Positions 37,403-46,022 are shown, numbered from the stretch's first letter. The stretch: 64,000 nucleotides of DNA from Variovorax paradoxus (GCF_022009635.1 NZ_CP091716.1:7000501-7064500), one strand, 5' to 3'. Notes: a model not told the origin generated them from the sequence alone. Program-made: numbers and translations.

Positions 37403-37615
37403 CCCAAGACAGACAGGAGTTCAGCCACTCCGGTCACTGCCGCTCGATAGCAACTAGAACCTCCGTCGCTGCGCGATTTCAGCTAACTGTGGATGGAGGC
37501 TTTATTGCACGGTGTTGGCCACGCAGCGGTCACTCATGCGCCGCCTTCACCTCGACCCAGTGGCCGGTTTTAAGTACTGCTGACCTCGTCCAATTCGGCG
37601 TAACTTGCTTGCGGC

Positions 37616-38098
37616 TTAAAGAACCCGAAGCACTTCAAACTGCTGCCGGATTGGAGCGATCTGTATCGACACCTCATCACCCTCGCATTTGCCCAGCATT
37701 GCCCTACCCAAAGGGGCTTCGCTGCTGATGACCTGAACAAGCTGAGAGCCGCTGACCAACTTCATGCTGCCCCCCTCCGGGCCGAGAAAGAGCTGTTGCT
37801 GCTTGTCGTCGGAATCGACCAGGTAGACCAGCGAGCCGAGCTGTATGCCTTTGATGGCGTCGTAGGGACGCGGGCAGAATCGGCGCCAATTGGCCATCGT
37901 CTGGCGTATGGCTTCGGCGCGCCGAGCTTGGCCGGTGGCCAGGTAGGCGGCTTCGAGCCCCAATGTGTCGTATTTGTTTTCGGCGATGTTTTCTTCGTGA
38001 GTCGCCGTTTCATGGGCTGCCCGCACTGCCTGCTCGGCTTGCAGCAGGTCTTCGGCGAGCCGTTCCAGTACCTGCTGTTGCAGCAAGAATTTATCCAT
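37616..38098 (-). CDS. GreA/GreB-family transcription elongation factor
   Basis: 160 aa, the normal GreA/GreB size. The N-terminal half is a coiled coil with the tip-like acidic segment EENIAENKYDTLG. The C-terminal FKBP-like domain is recognisable from GSLVYLVDSDDKQQQLFLGP, VISSEAPLGRAMLGK and GDEVSI. Gre factors insert the coiled coil into the RNA polymerase secondary channel and stimulate cleavage of backtracked RNA. It is more divergent than housekeeping GreA, so it may be an accessory paralogue. It stands alone. Confidence 0.8.
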   Translation of the reverse strand: MDKFLLQQQVLERLAEDLLQAEQAVRAAHETATHEENIAENKYDTLGLEAAYLATGQARRAEAIRQTMANWRRFCPRPYDAIKGIQLGSLVYLVDSDDKQQQLFLGPEGGSMKLVSGSQLVQVISSEAPLGRAMLGKCEGDEVSIQIAPIRQQFEVLRVL

Positions 38099-38310
38099 GA
38101 CGAAAGATCGGTATCTCTAACAAGCGGGGTAGGTTTTGATTATGAAGGGCTCCAGAACCCTTCGACGCTTCTGTTGGCTACAGGTTGACTTCAGCTGTGG
38201 GCCCACTGCGGTCTTCCGACATTGTCCAAGGCTGACGGTCGTCGCGCCAAAGCTAGAAGACATCTCCTTCCACGCAGTGTCTAGCCAGGCACGCTGAATA
38301 AAATCCAGCC

Positions 38311-38922
38311 ATGTCCGCCGCTCTAGTCCCACGCCCCCAGTGCACCGCTTGCCTGCGCCCGCTCAGCGCCTGCATTTGCCGCTGGGTTGCGCCCACCGCC
38401 CACGCGGTGGAGGTACTAGTGCTGCAGCACCCGCTGGAGGTACACCAAGCCAAAGGCAGTGCCCGCCTGCTGCACCTCAGCTTGGCGCACTGCCGCTTGG
38501 TGGTGGGTGAGGCATTTGCCGTGCCAGTCTGGCCGGTGGACGGCAAGCACACGCTGCTGCTGTACCCGGACAGTCTGCAAGATACCGCCCCGGACCTGCG
38601 GGTCTCACCCCAGCTACCCCCCGAGTGGCCGCAAGCCCAGTCGCGCCTGCGTCTGGTCGTGCTGGACGGCACCTGGCGCAAAAGCCGAAAGATGCTCCAC
38701 CAAAGCCCGCCACTGCAACAGTTGCCCCGCTTGGCCCTGCGCAACCTGCCGCCTTCGCACTACCGTATCCGCAAAGCCCATGGGCCCGATCAACTGTCGA
38801 CGCTGGAGGCGACCTGCTACGCCTTAGGCCAACTGGAAGGCGGCGCGGAGCGGTTCCAGCCCTTGTTGAATGCCTTCGACGGGTTTGTTGAGTACTTGGA
38901 GCAGGCTGGCGGGCAGCGGTAG
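38311..38922 (+). CDS. tapT: DTW-domain tRNA-uridine aminocarboxypropyltransferase (TapT-like)
   Basis: 203 aa. The N-terminal zinc-type cysteines (CTACLRPLSACIC) and the DTW motif DGTWRKSRKM, with the flanking LRNLPPSHYRIRKAHG, identify the TDD/DTW family. These transfer the 3-amino-3-carboxypropyl group of SAM to uridine (acp3U47) in tRNA. Length and domain order are normal. It lies 10 bp upstream of the start of the IS-interrupted membrane gene and may once have been co-transcribed with it. Confidence 0.88.
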   Translation: MSAALVPRPQCTACLRPLSACICRWVAPTAHAVEVLVLQHPLEVHQAKGSARLLHLSLAHCRLVVGEAFAVPVWPVDGKHTLLLYPDSLQDTAPDLRVSPQLPPEWPQAQSRLRLVVLDGTWRKSRKMLHQSPPLQQLPRLALRNLPPSHYRIRKAHGPDQLSTLEATCYALGQLEGGAERFQPLLNAFDGFVEYLEQAGGQR

Positions 38923-38932
38923 GATTCAAGGC

Positions 38933-39087
38933 ATGAGCTATGACGACGAAGATGCAAAGAGCAGACGAAACCTGGTGGTTGCGAGCACGCTTGTGCTGGC
39001 AGGAGTCTGGCTCAGAATCCCGCCCGGCGCATTGATCGAGCGGTTGACTGGCGTGAAGCCTGATCAACCGGACCAGCTCGCCACTAG
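38933..39087 (+). pseudogene. 5' part of a membrane-protein gene split by IS5
   Basis: ATG 38933 begins MSYDDEDAKSRRNLVVASTL with a first hydrophobic segment (VVASTLVLAGVWLRI). After 51 codons the reading frame runs into the IS at 39088. Removing the IS and one CTAG copy joins ...QLAT to RVWIGVLAVLL in frame at 40437, restoring a 234-codon protein. Nothing else is damaged. Confidence 0.85.
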
Positions 39088-40432
39088 CAGGATGCGGAAA
39101 TACTCCCCTCCAAAGCGAGCCATCTTCTTCGGCGAAGACTTGCTTTTCACATAGTGCAGTCAGTTGCGGTTTCGGGAGTCGTTTTCGCTGATCTGAGGGT
39201 GTTCTGCGAGCCTCTGATTGCCTCAGAGCGCCTGCGAACGGAGTTGTCCCAACGAACGCATGCGCGTCAAGTTGTACGCCGTCATCGTCAGCACGAACAG
39301 GTGGTCCACGCGCTTGAGTCCACGCACCATCACCTGACGAATTCCGCCCACCGTCTTGGCCCAGCCAAAGCCCTGCTCGATGAGCTTGCGCTTGCGCTGC
39401 GACAGCGCATATCCCTCGCTCGCAGCGATGGCATCGGGCACGGCTGAGCGCCGCCCGGAAGTGTTCTGGGCCACGTGAGGTATCACGCCCATGTTCTGGC
39501 ATGCCTGGACGAACTCCTGTGCGTCGTAGCCCTTGTCCGCACCGAGCGTGACCTCGGCATCCGGACTGGCGGTGGCCTGGCGGGCATCCCTGATCATGAC
39601 CTTGGCCGCTTCGCGTTCGGCAAAGCCGTCAGCCTGTGTGACCATTGCGTTGGCAATCAGGCCGTGGCGGTTGTCCGAGAGCGTATGGCCCATGTAGCGC
39701 AGCTCGCTCGCGGTCTTGCCTTTGCGGTACAGCCGCGCATCGCCATCAGTGCGCGAGGCGTGGGTGTCGTTGCTGCGGGTCTGACCTTTGAAGCTGGTGC
39801 TACTGGTCGAGTTGTTGCCCGCATCGCCATCGTCGCCGCCGTCCTTGCGCACGAAGCTCCTGTGGCTGGCCCACGCCTGGATGAGGGTGCCATCGACGCT
39901 AAAGTGCTCCCCCGACAGCCAGCCTTTGCAACCAGCGGTTTCGACGATGTGGTTGAACAGTTCGATGATCGCGTCGTGCGCGATCAGTCGCTCGCGGTTC
40001 TTGGTGAAGACGCTGGGAACCCAGACCGCATCGTCCATGGCCAAGCCGATGAACCAGCGATACAAGAGGTTGTATTGGGTCTGCTCCATGAGCTGGCGCT
40101 CCGAGCGGACACTGAAGAAGATCTGCAGCAGCATGGCGCGCAGCAGCTTCTCTGGAGCGATGCTGGGGCGCCCGCCCTTGATGTCGGCCTCGTACATGCC
40201 GGCGAACAAATCATCCATCTTGAGCAGCGCTTCATTGACCATCGTGCGGATGGGGCGCAGCGGATGATTCGCGGGTACGAAGTCCTCCAGGCGGCGCATC
40301 GTGAACAAGCTCTCGGTGAAGGTATCGGCTCCGCGCATCGTCTGGGTCTTGGGTTGCAACTTTCGGGGATCAACTACTAACGGTTGAAGGCTGCCACGCG
40401 TCGACCGGTTGCAGAGGTATTTCAGCACCCTG
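39088..40432 (-). mobile_element. IS5-family insertion sequence, copy 2 (intact, TSD CTAG)
   Basis: A 1345-bp element inverted relative to copy 1. Its ends are CAGGATGCGGAAATAC and, on the other strand, CAGGGTGCTGAAATAC. The direct repeat CTAG flanks it (39084-39087 and 40433-40436), a YTAR-type IS5 target. It interrupts a membrane-protein gene. Its sequence differs from copy 1 in both ends and the transposase, so the copies are not the product of a very recent single event. Confidence 0.92.
39223..40338 (-). CDS. IS5-family transposase (copy 2)
   Basis: 371 aa, same length and DDE layout as copy 1 (SVDGTLIQAW, GADKGYDAQEF, KLIEQGFGWAK). Small differences include RLIAHD for RLIEHD, GGDDGDAG for GGDDDDAG and GQLRSQAL for GQIRPRTL at the C-terminus. 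The uninterrupted frame suggests an active enzyme that could also mobilise copy 1. Confidence 0.95.
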   Translation of the reverse strand: MRGADTFTESLFTMRRLEDFVPANHPLRPIRTMVNEALLKMDDLFAGMYEADIKGGRPSIAPEKLLRAMLLQIFFSVRSERQLMEQTQYNLLYRWFIGLAMDDAVWVPSVFTKNRERLIAHDAIIELFNHIVETAGCKGWLSGEHFSVDGTLIQAWASHRSFVRKDGGDDGDAGNNSTSSTSFKGQTRSNDTHASRTDGDARLYRKGKTASELRYMGHTLSDNRHGLIANAMVTQADGFAEREAAKVMIRDARQATASPDAEVTLGADKGYDAQEFVQACQNMGVIPHVAQNTSGRRSAVPDAIAASEGYALSQRKRKLIEQGFGWAKTVGGIRQVMVRGLKRVDHLFVLTMTAYNLTRMRSLGQLRSQAL

Positions 40433-40436
40433 CTAG

Positions 40437-40986
40437 GGTTTGGATCGGCGTCCTCGCCGTGCTCCTCTACCTAATTCTGAGGTTCAAATTCTCGGACTTG
40501 CATGCCAAGGCAAGCGAAGAGTTGCGCACGGAGTTCGATGCAGCACGCTTGCGTATCCTGAAAAGGTATGCCCAGTCGCAACTAAACCGTTTCGCGCGAG
40601 GGATCGAAGCGCCCATATTTGGCGACGCTCTTCTTTCCAAGTTCAAGCACCGTCAGATGATTTCCGAAATGCTGAAGCATGAGCCGAATACTGTGGTGCA
40701 AAGAAAGATAGCAGGAGGAGAAGTTCGATACGACCCATCGCGTCGAGTTGGCGACATCACGTTCAATACCACAGATAGATACGCAGGCGGGGGCGGCTCA
40801 TTTGGCGAAACTGACATGGTGACTTTTGAGGTTTCCCACTGGGCGCACGTTCGGTTCAACCTGCAATCGTCCCTTTGGATCGCCATGTACTCGCGCGCAG
40901 CGACAGCGATTCTTTTGCCATGGGGGCTCTGCTTCCTCGCCATGATGGTCTCGATCTGGCGACTTTTACAGGCTTGGTGGGCATGA
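40437..40986 (+). pseudogene. 3' part of the IS5-split membrane-protein gene
   Basis: Continues the frame of 38933-39087. It encodes a second hydrophobic segment (WIGVLAVLLYLILRF), a soluble middle with KASEELRTEFDAARLRILKR and an EAPIFGDALLSKF region, and a C-terminal membrane segment (TAILLPWGLCFLAMMVSIW). The intact protein would have about three membrane helices. I do not recognise the family. Confidence 0.8.
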
Positions 40987-41220
40987 CACCCCAGTAGGGA
41001 TTGGAGCCTGGGCGGGGCGGCGAGAAGATGGCGGCTCTCGCACTTCAACCGCCTGAGGATGCGCATGAAATCCTTCCGCTCCAGCCGCTTCTTCGTTTTT
41101 ACTCGCCAAGCGCAACTGTCCGCGCGTCGCGTCCGGCTGATGCTTGTGCCCGCTGTGTGATCTCACGGCAGCCGGACGCAACTCTTCCGTCTGGCTCAAA
41201 CCGATAGCGCTGCATCGCTT

Positions 41221-41889
41221 CTAACCGCCATCGGGATATTGATCCCCAAAAGGATAGGGCTTATCGTCAATAGCTGCCCACATGGTCTTGATGACATCTA
41301 GTGGAACTCTGTTCGAAGCGACGTCATGATCTGGAGGGGACTCCAGGTGCTCAGCCTGCCGCGTGGCAGCCGTGATGATGCTCAATAGCCTCATTACGGA
41401 TCGGCGGAACTTTGAGCCTGCAGAGAATGAGGGAAGTACAGCGTGTAAGGCGAGCGCATCGCAGAGTTGGGCAACGTCCTTATTGTCGAAATCAAGCGGA
41501 CCGGCGTTATGAGCAAACTTGTTTCGGATCTGCCGGACGAGGTGGAGGTCGCGGCGTGCATTTTTTGGGATTAGCCCAAGTAGAAAGGCAAAATTAATGC
41601 GCGAAGAGAACGACCCCAAAGGGCCATTGAACTCGAACGCTTCACTAGTGATGTTTTTTGCGGGCACCAGGCGCTTCTCAATCAAAAGCCTCAACCGATC
41701 GTCAAGAAAGGCCGCGGCCATCAGCGCAGCCCCTCTGTCAGTCTCATCTGAGAGGGTCTCCCGAAACTGGATGACCTCCGCCAGGGTCTGTCGATGTTCA
41801 GGCGGCGCGGCATCGAGCATCGCGGTGGTGAATGTGCGGTAGCCATCGAGGATTTTCTTGCCGCGCTCGTCGTTGCTTGGTGTATTCAT
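41221..41889 (-). CDS. MltR (mannitol repressor)-like family protein
   Basis: 222 aa from ATG 41889; longer starts upstream are possible, but the extension has no support. The core matches the MltR-like domain: ETDRGAALMAAAFLDDRLRL, FNGPLGSFSSRINFAFLLGL and LHLVRQIRNKFAHNAG. This is an all-helical domain found in MltR and many uncharacterised proteins of accessory regions; few are true mannitol regulators. There is no mannitol gene nearby. It is the first of a series of minus-strand single genes. Confidence 0.7.
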   Translation of the reverse strand: MNTPSNDERGKKILDGYRTFTTAMLDAAPPEHRQTLAEVIQFRETLSDETDRGAALMAAAFLDDRLRLLIEKRLVPAKNITSEAFEFNGPLGSFSSRINFAFLLGLIPKNARRDLHLVRQIRNKFAHNAGPLDFDNKDVAQLCDALALHAVLPSFSAGSKFRRSVMRLLSIITAATRQAEHLESPPDHDVASNRVPLDVIKTMWAAIDDKPYPFGDQYPDGG

Positions 41890-41971
41890 TCGACGATTTT
41901 CCGTTACGCCATAGTTCATTCCCCCCAGTAGGGTTTGTCGGTATCCAAGGCGCGGGTAACCATCCGGGCCC

Positions 41972-42133
41972 ATGAGTGCAGATGCCCCCGCCGCAAAGCC
42001 AACGCCAGACTGGTCAGTCATTGAGGCCGAGTACCGCGCGGGCGTGAAGCCGTTGCGCTTGATTGCCGAGGAAAGCGAAACGCGCAAACTGACAAGCCCT
42101 GCCCTCCGAGGGTTACGGGGTTTATCTAAGTGA
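41972..42133 (+). pseudogene. Fragment resembling a phage small-terminase N-terminus
   Basis: A 53-codon frame from ATG 41972 reads PDWSVIEAEYRAGVKPLRLI and then AEESETRK, close to the start of small-terminase/DNA-packaging proteins (typically DWExIExDYRAGxKxLRxIAxExG). The helix-turn-helix does not continue; the tail TSPALRGLRGLSK looks unrelated. It is best read as phage debris. Confidence 0.45.
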
Positions 42134-42143
42134 CCGGTTAAAT

Positions 42144-42168
42144 GGCTGGTTTTGGCCGACTGTAGTCT
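42144..42168. repeat. Dispersed 25-bp repeat, copy 1 of 3
   Basis: GGCTGGTTTTGGCCGACTGT followed by AGTCT. It lies between the terminase-like fragment and the 3' end of the 182-aa gene, and is of the same type as 42931-42955 and 43819-43843. Confidence 0.5.
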
Positions 42169-42288
42169 CAGGCGTTGGTGGCGTAAGGGCCTCCGCTTCT
42201 GAGTGGCCCGAGGCCCCCGACAGCATCCGATTGAAGCCAGGAGCAACGCCCGACATCAGGTGCAGGATCTTTGAGGAACGGGCAATCG

Positions 42289-42837
42289 TCACCGTCGCCA
42301 AAACTGCCACCATCGCGCGCGAAGCAACTGAACTTCTACTCCTGAAGTATCTGCTTGAGCATGCACTGGCGAGGCTGACCTGCTTTGAAGCTGATCGCGC
42401 TGGAAGAAGCCGCGAGTCAATGGGCTGAAAAACTGATCTTCGTTCAGACGGACCCCAAGCGGCTGCAGCAGCGTGGCTAGGTCGACCTCGTCTTTCCCTG
42501 AGCTGAATGCCGCGACGACTTCTCCGCACTGGAGATGCATTCCCTGGTGCATGCATACCCCGCCGAAGCAATCGACCTCGATGTAGACGATGAACGCCTC
42601 CGGAAATTGCGCCGAAAGCGCCGCCAAGCCTGCTTTCACTTCATCGATCTGGGTGAGCAGACGTTCCGCAGCATCCTCTCCGTCAAGTGGATGAAGGTCA
42701 AGCATGTTCGGGCAGCGGACGATGAAGCCGTCAAATTGGTCGTCCAGGCGCTTGGCCTCACAAAAATCCCAGCGCCGCAACGCCGTATCCGCCGCTTCTG
42801 AGTTCGCAGTCAGAAAACCGTTGAATTGATAACCCAT
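42289..42837 (-). CDS. Hypothetical protein, 182 aa
   Basis: I do not recognise the family. ATG 42837 starts MGYQFNGFLTANSEAADTAL, with normal-looking coding composition. The middle has a DLHPLDGEDAAERLLTQIDE segment and VYIEVDCFGGVCMHQGMHLQ with two Cys. The end is basic and aromatic (ARWWQFWRR). No signal peptide or membrane segment is seen. Its base composition is lower in GC than the flanking operons. A copy of a 25-bp dispersed repeat lies 94 bp upstream of its start. Confidence 0.55.
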   Translation of the reverse strand: MGYQFNGFLTANSEAADTALRRWDFCEAKRLDDQFDGFIVRCPNMLDLHPLDGEDAAERLLTQIDEVKAGLAALSAQFPEAFIVYIEVDCFGGVCMHQGMHLQCGEVVAAFSSGKDEVDLATLLQPLGVRLNEDQFFSPLTRGFFQRDQLQSRSASPVHAQADTSGVEVQLLRARWWQFWRR

Positions 42838-42930
42838 GTTGAAAGCTTGAGTTATTCAGCCGCACCATGCGATACCCCAATCCGCGTTGATCAAGGTCGT
42901 CTTCAGCTGAATTTCGCCTTAGTTTCGAGT

Positions 42931-42955
42931 GTCTGGTTGTGGCAGACTGTAGCCG
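42931..42955. repeat. Dispersed 25-bp repeat, copy 2 of 3
   Basis: GTCTGGTTGTGGCAGACTGT followed by AGCCG. The other copies are at 42144-42168 and 43819-43843. The consensus GTCTGGTTNTGGCCGACTGT-AGTC lies between or upstream of small minus-strand genes. Confidence 0.55.
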
Positions 42956-43013
42956 GTCGCAGAGCCATCGCGAAGGGGCCCTAAATGGTTATTGCATGCT
43001 TCGAAGCGGTCAC

Positions 43014-43400
43014 TCATGAAAGCACGTGGTATGGCTCTGACTCAGTGCCTCGACCCCTATGGATGTAGTTGTCCTCACAGACAGGACATCCTCGGTTCCA
43101 CGTGTATAGGGAATGAGTGGCGCAGTATGGTGCTTGCTCTCCTGGAGCAAACGAAGCCACTGTCAGTTTCTCGGTGCCGGCTTCGACGAATGCCGGCAGT
43201 CTGCCAAGCTCAACGTGCGCGTCCTCCCATCCCAGGGATTGGAAGAGTTCAACCGGCTGACCAGCATCTACTGCTGTGCCAAACAGTCGGTGAACGTCGA
43301 TTTCCCTCCATCCTGTCTGAGTGGCCATCCACCTCCGAAACTCTCGCTTAGCGTCTGCGCGAATCTTGGCCCACACCGAGAAAACAGCTATTTCAGTCAT
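43014..43400 (-). CDS. Hypothetical protein, 128 aa
   Basis: I do not recognise the family. ATG 43400 begins MTEIAVFSVWAKIRADAKRE. The central part has REIDVHRLFGTAVDAGQPVE, and the C-terminal part holds three Cys (YCATHSLYTWNRGCPVCED) that could bind a metal. No export signal. It stands alone in the minus-strand series of the accessory region. Confidence 0.5.
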   Translation of the reverse strand: MTEIAVFSVWAKIRADAKREFRRWMATQTGWREIDVHRLFGTAVDAGQPVELFQSLGWEDAHVELGRLPAFVEAGTEKLTVASFAPGEQAPYCATHSLYTWNRGCPVCEDNYIHRGRGTESEPYHVLS

Positions 43401-43475
43401 GTTTTTGAAGCTCCACGACTCGACTCAATGGTTCCTCCCAATAGACCGCTTCTGGCTGTATGCAGGGTTCAAGGG

Positions 43476-43811
43476 TCACTTGCCCGACGACACCGCCCGC
43501 TGAAAACCCTGCGCAAGCTCGAGGAAGTCGTCAGCCACCTTGATTGCCGCCTCTGGCTCCATGCCGATCATCGGAAGCATGAAGACAGCGCCAACCGCGT
43601 CGAAGGCATAGATTTCACCACCGCCGTTCCCAGCGAAGGCCACGAAACCCGGCGCATACACGTCCATGTCTATCTCGGAATCGGCGGTGGCGACCTCATC
43701 TTCGCCCCAGAGGATCACGTAGTGTTCCTCACCCGACAAGACAGCGAAGCCCTCATATAGACCGTTCGTGTCGATGAAAGCGCGGTAGACAGCGGGCAGT
43801 TGGAAGGTCAT
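43476..43811 (-). CDS. SMI1/KNR4 (SUKH) family protein
   Basis: 111 aa from ATG 43811. LPAVYRAFIDTNGLYEGFAV is followed by YVILWGEDEVATADSEID and FAGNGGGEIYAFDA, and it ends DDFLELAQGF. This is the compact SUKH fold, with the usual YRxFxxxNG start and the GGGEIYAFD hairpin. SUKH proteins often act as immunity proteins against contact-dependent or polymorphic toxins, but no toxin gene is adjacent. The start lies 8 nt from a copy of the dispersed repeat. Confidence 0.75.
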   Translation of the reverse strand: MTFQLPAVYRAFIDTNGLYEGFAVLSGEEHYVILWGEDEVATADSEIDMDVYAPGFVAFAGNGGGEIYAFDAVGAVFMLPMIGMEPEAAIKVADDFLELAQGFQRAVSSGK

Positions 43812-43818
43812 TGGCAAT

Positions 43819-43843
43819 GTCTGGTTATGGCCGACTGTAGTCC
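43819..43843. repeat. Dispersed 25-bp repeat, copy 3 of 3
   Basis: GTCTGGTTATGGCCGACTGT followed by AGTCC, immediately upstream of the SUKH gene start. See 42144-42168 and 42931-42955. Confidence 0.55.
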
Positions 43844-43900
43844 GTCACAGTCTGGCTGCGAACGCGTGAGTCTCACTGGCACCTGCCCAACGCCTCGCCG

Positions 43901-44620
43901 CTATGTGCCGGCCCTTGCCATGCTCTCGGCAAGCCATCTGTCCACCACCGTTGGGACAAGCTCGGTCGCCTTGCCTCGAAGGAACGCGTATCCGTATGGC
44001 GGCTTTGTGACGCCGAATCCGACCAGGACCTTGTCGGCCCTGCCACGTGCAGCCTTCACCAGAGCGGCGACCGGGAAGACCGAAAGTGATGTTCCGACCA
44101 CGAGCACACGACCCGCGCTCGCGACGTGGCGTTTTGCCTCCCTCAGAAATTCGACCTCTTCTCCAAACCAGACCACATCTGGCCGTAGTTGCGTTCCATC
44201 TTCGCAAAGTTGCCCCATCGAAATGGGTGCACCGCCAATTTTGTAGCGTCTTCGCGCTGCAGAGGTTCCGCGCGCGTACGCAATTTGCCCATGGACATGG
44301 ATGACGTTGCTGGAGCCTGCTCGCTCATGCAGTTCATCGACATTCTGGGTGATGACGATGACTTCGTAGCTAGCCTCCAGGGCGGCAATCGCGTGATGCG
44401 CGGCGTTCGGTGCCGCCTCCCAGGCCTGCCGGCGGCGCTCGTCGTAGAAGTCGAGCACCACTTCGGGTCGATGCTCCCAGCCCTGCGGGCTCGATACTTC
44501 CTCCCATGAATACGAGTTCCAGATACCTGCCGAGTCGCGAAAGGTTGGTAGGCCGCTCTCGGCGCTGACTCCAGAGCCCGAAAGCACGACAACCTTGTTC
44601 GATTGAACTTCTAGTTTCAT
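43901..44620 (-). CDS. Sir2-family NAD-dependent deacylase without zinc cysteines
   Basis: 239 aa. The NAD-binding GSGVSAESGLPTFRD is near residue 15, then TQNVDELHERAG and the catalytic His in VIHVHGQ. Between HVHG and the late VWFGEEV the usual four zinc-binding Cys are missing (only one Cys, in GQLCEDGTQLRPD). This layout is that of a distinct bacterial sirtuin group with a short non-zinc insert. It would remove acyl groups from lysines or act on another NAD-dependent substrate. It is a single gene, and its neighbours give no target. Confidence 0.88.
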   Translation of the reverse strand: MKLEVQSNKVVVLSGSGVSAESGLPTFRDSAGIWNSYSWEEVSSPQGWEHRPEVVLDFYDERRRQAWEAAPNAAHHAIAALEASYEVIVITQNVDELHERAGSSNVIHVHGQIAYARGTSAARRRYKIGGAPISMGQLCEDGTQLRPDVVWFGEEVEFLREAKRHVASAGRVLVVGTSLSVFPVAALVKAARGRADKVLVGFGVTKPPYGYAFLRGKATELVPTVVDRWLAESMARAGT

Positions 44621-44829
44621 CCAGCGCTCACGACTTTCGCGGACAGCGGTTGGTAAGGAATGCAGGTCGCAGGCCTGATCTACGTCATTGTGGCGACTGG
44701 GTGCGTCTGGTCGCTCTCAGCTGTCATTTTCAATCAGCAGCCTTCGACAACTTTTTTTTGCACCATGGTCCGGACTCTCCGGACGCGCGAACCCAATCAC
44801 GGGCAATGAACCGAATCGGGCGAGCTTCA

Positions 44830-45036
44830 TCAATCCCCTGCACTGACTGAGCGCGGCAACTTCGGCTCAACGAATCCTGCACTGCTTCTGTTTGTGCACT
44901 CTGCCGCACCCTCGTGGAAGTGGACGCACATCTTGTCCGTTCCATCGTTGATGAATTTGATAACAGCCTTGGGGCCAGTCGTTGACTCGCTATAGGGAAC
45001 TGCGCAGCCGAGCAGTGCCACGGTTGCAGCACACAC
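44830..45036 (-). CDS. Small putative lipoprotein
   Basis: 68 aa from a GTG at 45036 that shares one base with the stop of the methyltransferase gene. The N-terminus CAATVALLGCAVP has a lipobox-like LLGC, but the n-region lacks positive charges and is very short, so the start or the gene may be incomplete. The body has four further Cys-free blocks and KFINDGTDKMCVHFHEG. The function is unknown. The 209-bp gap before the sirtuin start holds nothing clear. Confidence 0.35.
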   Translation of the reverse strand: MCAATVALLGCAVPYSESTTGPKAVIKFINDGTDKMCVHFHEGAAECTNRSSAGFVEPKLPRSVSAGD

Positions 45037-45977
45037 TACGCCTGCTGCGCCCGGTACACCAACACCTTCAGCGACCGCTCGTCGGACACGTCGGGAAAGG
45101 TGCTTGGATTCGCCAGTCTCTCCACGAAATCCAGCTCCGGTGCCAGTTCACTCATTTGCTCCTGCAGGAATTTTGGCCCCAGTTCTGGGGCATTGAGGCA
45201 CAGCAGGACAAAGCCATCGGGCTCCAGCAGGTCAGGCAGGCGCTTAATCAGGCGGGCGTAGTCCTTGGTCGCAACGAAACTACCCTTTTGATAGCTCGGT
45301 GGGTCAACGATGACCAGCCCGTAAGGGCCTCCGCGCGTGATTTTGCCCCACGAACTGAAAAGGTCATGGGGGAGGAAGCTCGCGCCGGCGAGCACGCCGT
45401 TGACGCGGTGGTTCTGTTGCCCCACGGCCAGAGCGCCCTTGCTCATGTCCAGGTTGGTGACGTGCCGGGCCCCTGCCTGCAATGCGACCACCGAAAACGC
45501 GCAGGTGTAGGCAAACAGGTTGAGCACTTTGACCCGCGACCGGGCGTCTGGACGCGCCTTCACAAACGCACGAACCCAGCGCCGTCCTTCGGCCATATCG
45601 AGAAAAAGCCCGTGGTTCTGGCCCCGGCCCACGTTGACGCGATAGCGAGCACCCTCCTCGGTGACCCAATGCGGGTCGGGCACCGAACCGCCCATGAGTT
45701 GTGTGCTGCTCTGGCCTTCATGCCGGCACTGAAACACCCAGTGCAGCGTTTCACCCGGCGCCAACTGTGACCAGCGACGCTCCAAGGCGGCGCCAATTGC
45801 AGCCAGTTCGCCGTCTGACACAGGCTTGAAGCTGGTCAACACCCAAACCGGCGGGAAAAAGTCCAGCGACAAGTGAGCGCACTCGGGATGAAGCCCACCG
45901 CGGCCGTGGAAGATGCGCTGCGCATCCACCGGTGCGGACATTGAAGCGATTGCGTCGAACAGGGGCTGCATAGGCAT
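45036..45977 (-). CDS. Class I SAM-dependent methyltransferase (RlmI/RlmK-like)
   Basis: 313 aa. The SAM-binding motif I region reads VLNLFAYTCAFSVVALQAGA, followed by VTNLDMSKGAL and the catalytic-type motif VIVDPPSYQKG. The same arrangement occurs in rRNA cytosine-C5 methyltransferases such as RlmI and RlmKL. There is no PUA domain at the N-terminus, and the length is that of the stand-alone group. The likely target is RNA, but this is not certain. A putative small membrane-protein ORF precedes it and a putative lipoprotein ORF follows. Confidence 0.85.
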   Translation of the reverse strand: MPMQPLFDAIASMSAPVDAQRIFHGRGGLHPECAHLSLDFFPPVWVLTSFKPVSDGELAAIGAALERRWSQLAPGETLHWVFQCRHEGQSSTQLMGGSVPDPHWVTEEGARYRVNVGRGQNHGLFLDMAEGRRWVRAFVKARPDARSRVKVLNLFAYTCAFSVVALQAGARHVTNLDMSKGALAVGQQNHRVNGVLAGASFLPHDLFSSWGKITRGGPYGLVIVDPPSYQKGSFVATKDYARLIKRLPDLLEPDGFVLLCLNAPELGPKFLQEQMSELAPELDFVERLANPSTFPDVSDERSLKVLVYRAQQA

Positions 45978-46022
45978 AGGCTCCCATTCTGACCTGATAT
46001 CGCGGGGGTCCTGGCCAAGACT

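Noticed and set aside
43476..43818. TTG start adding two residues to the SUKH gene
   Set aside because: The ATG at 43811 gives the usual family start and avoids overlap with the dispersed repeat.
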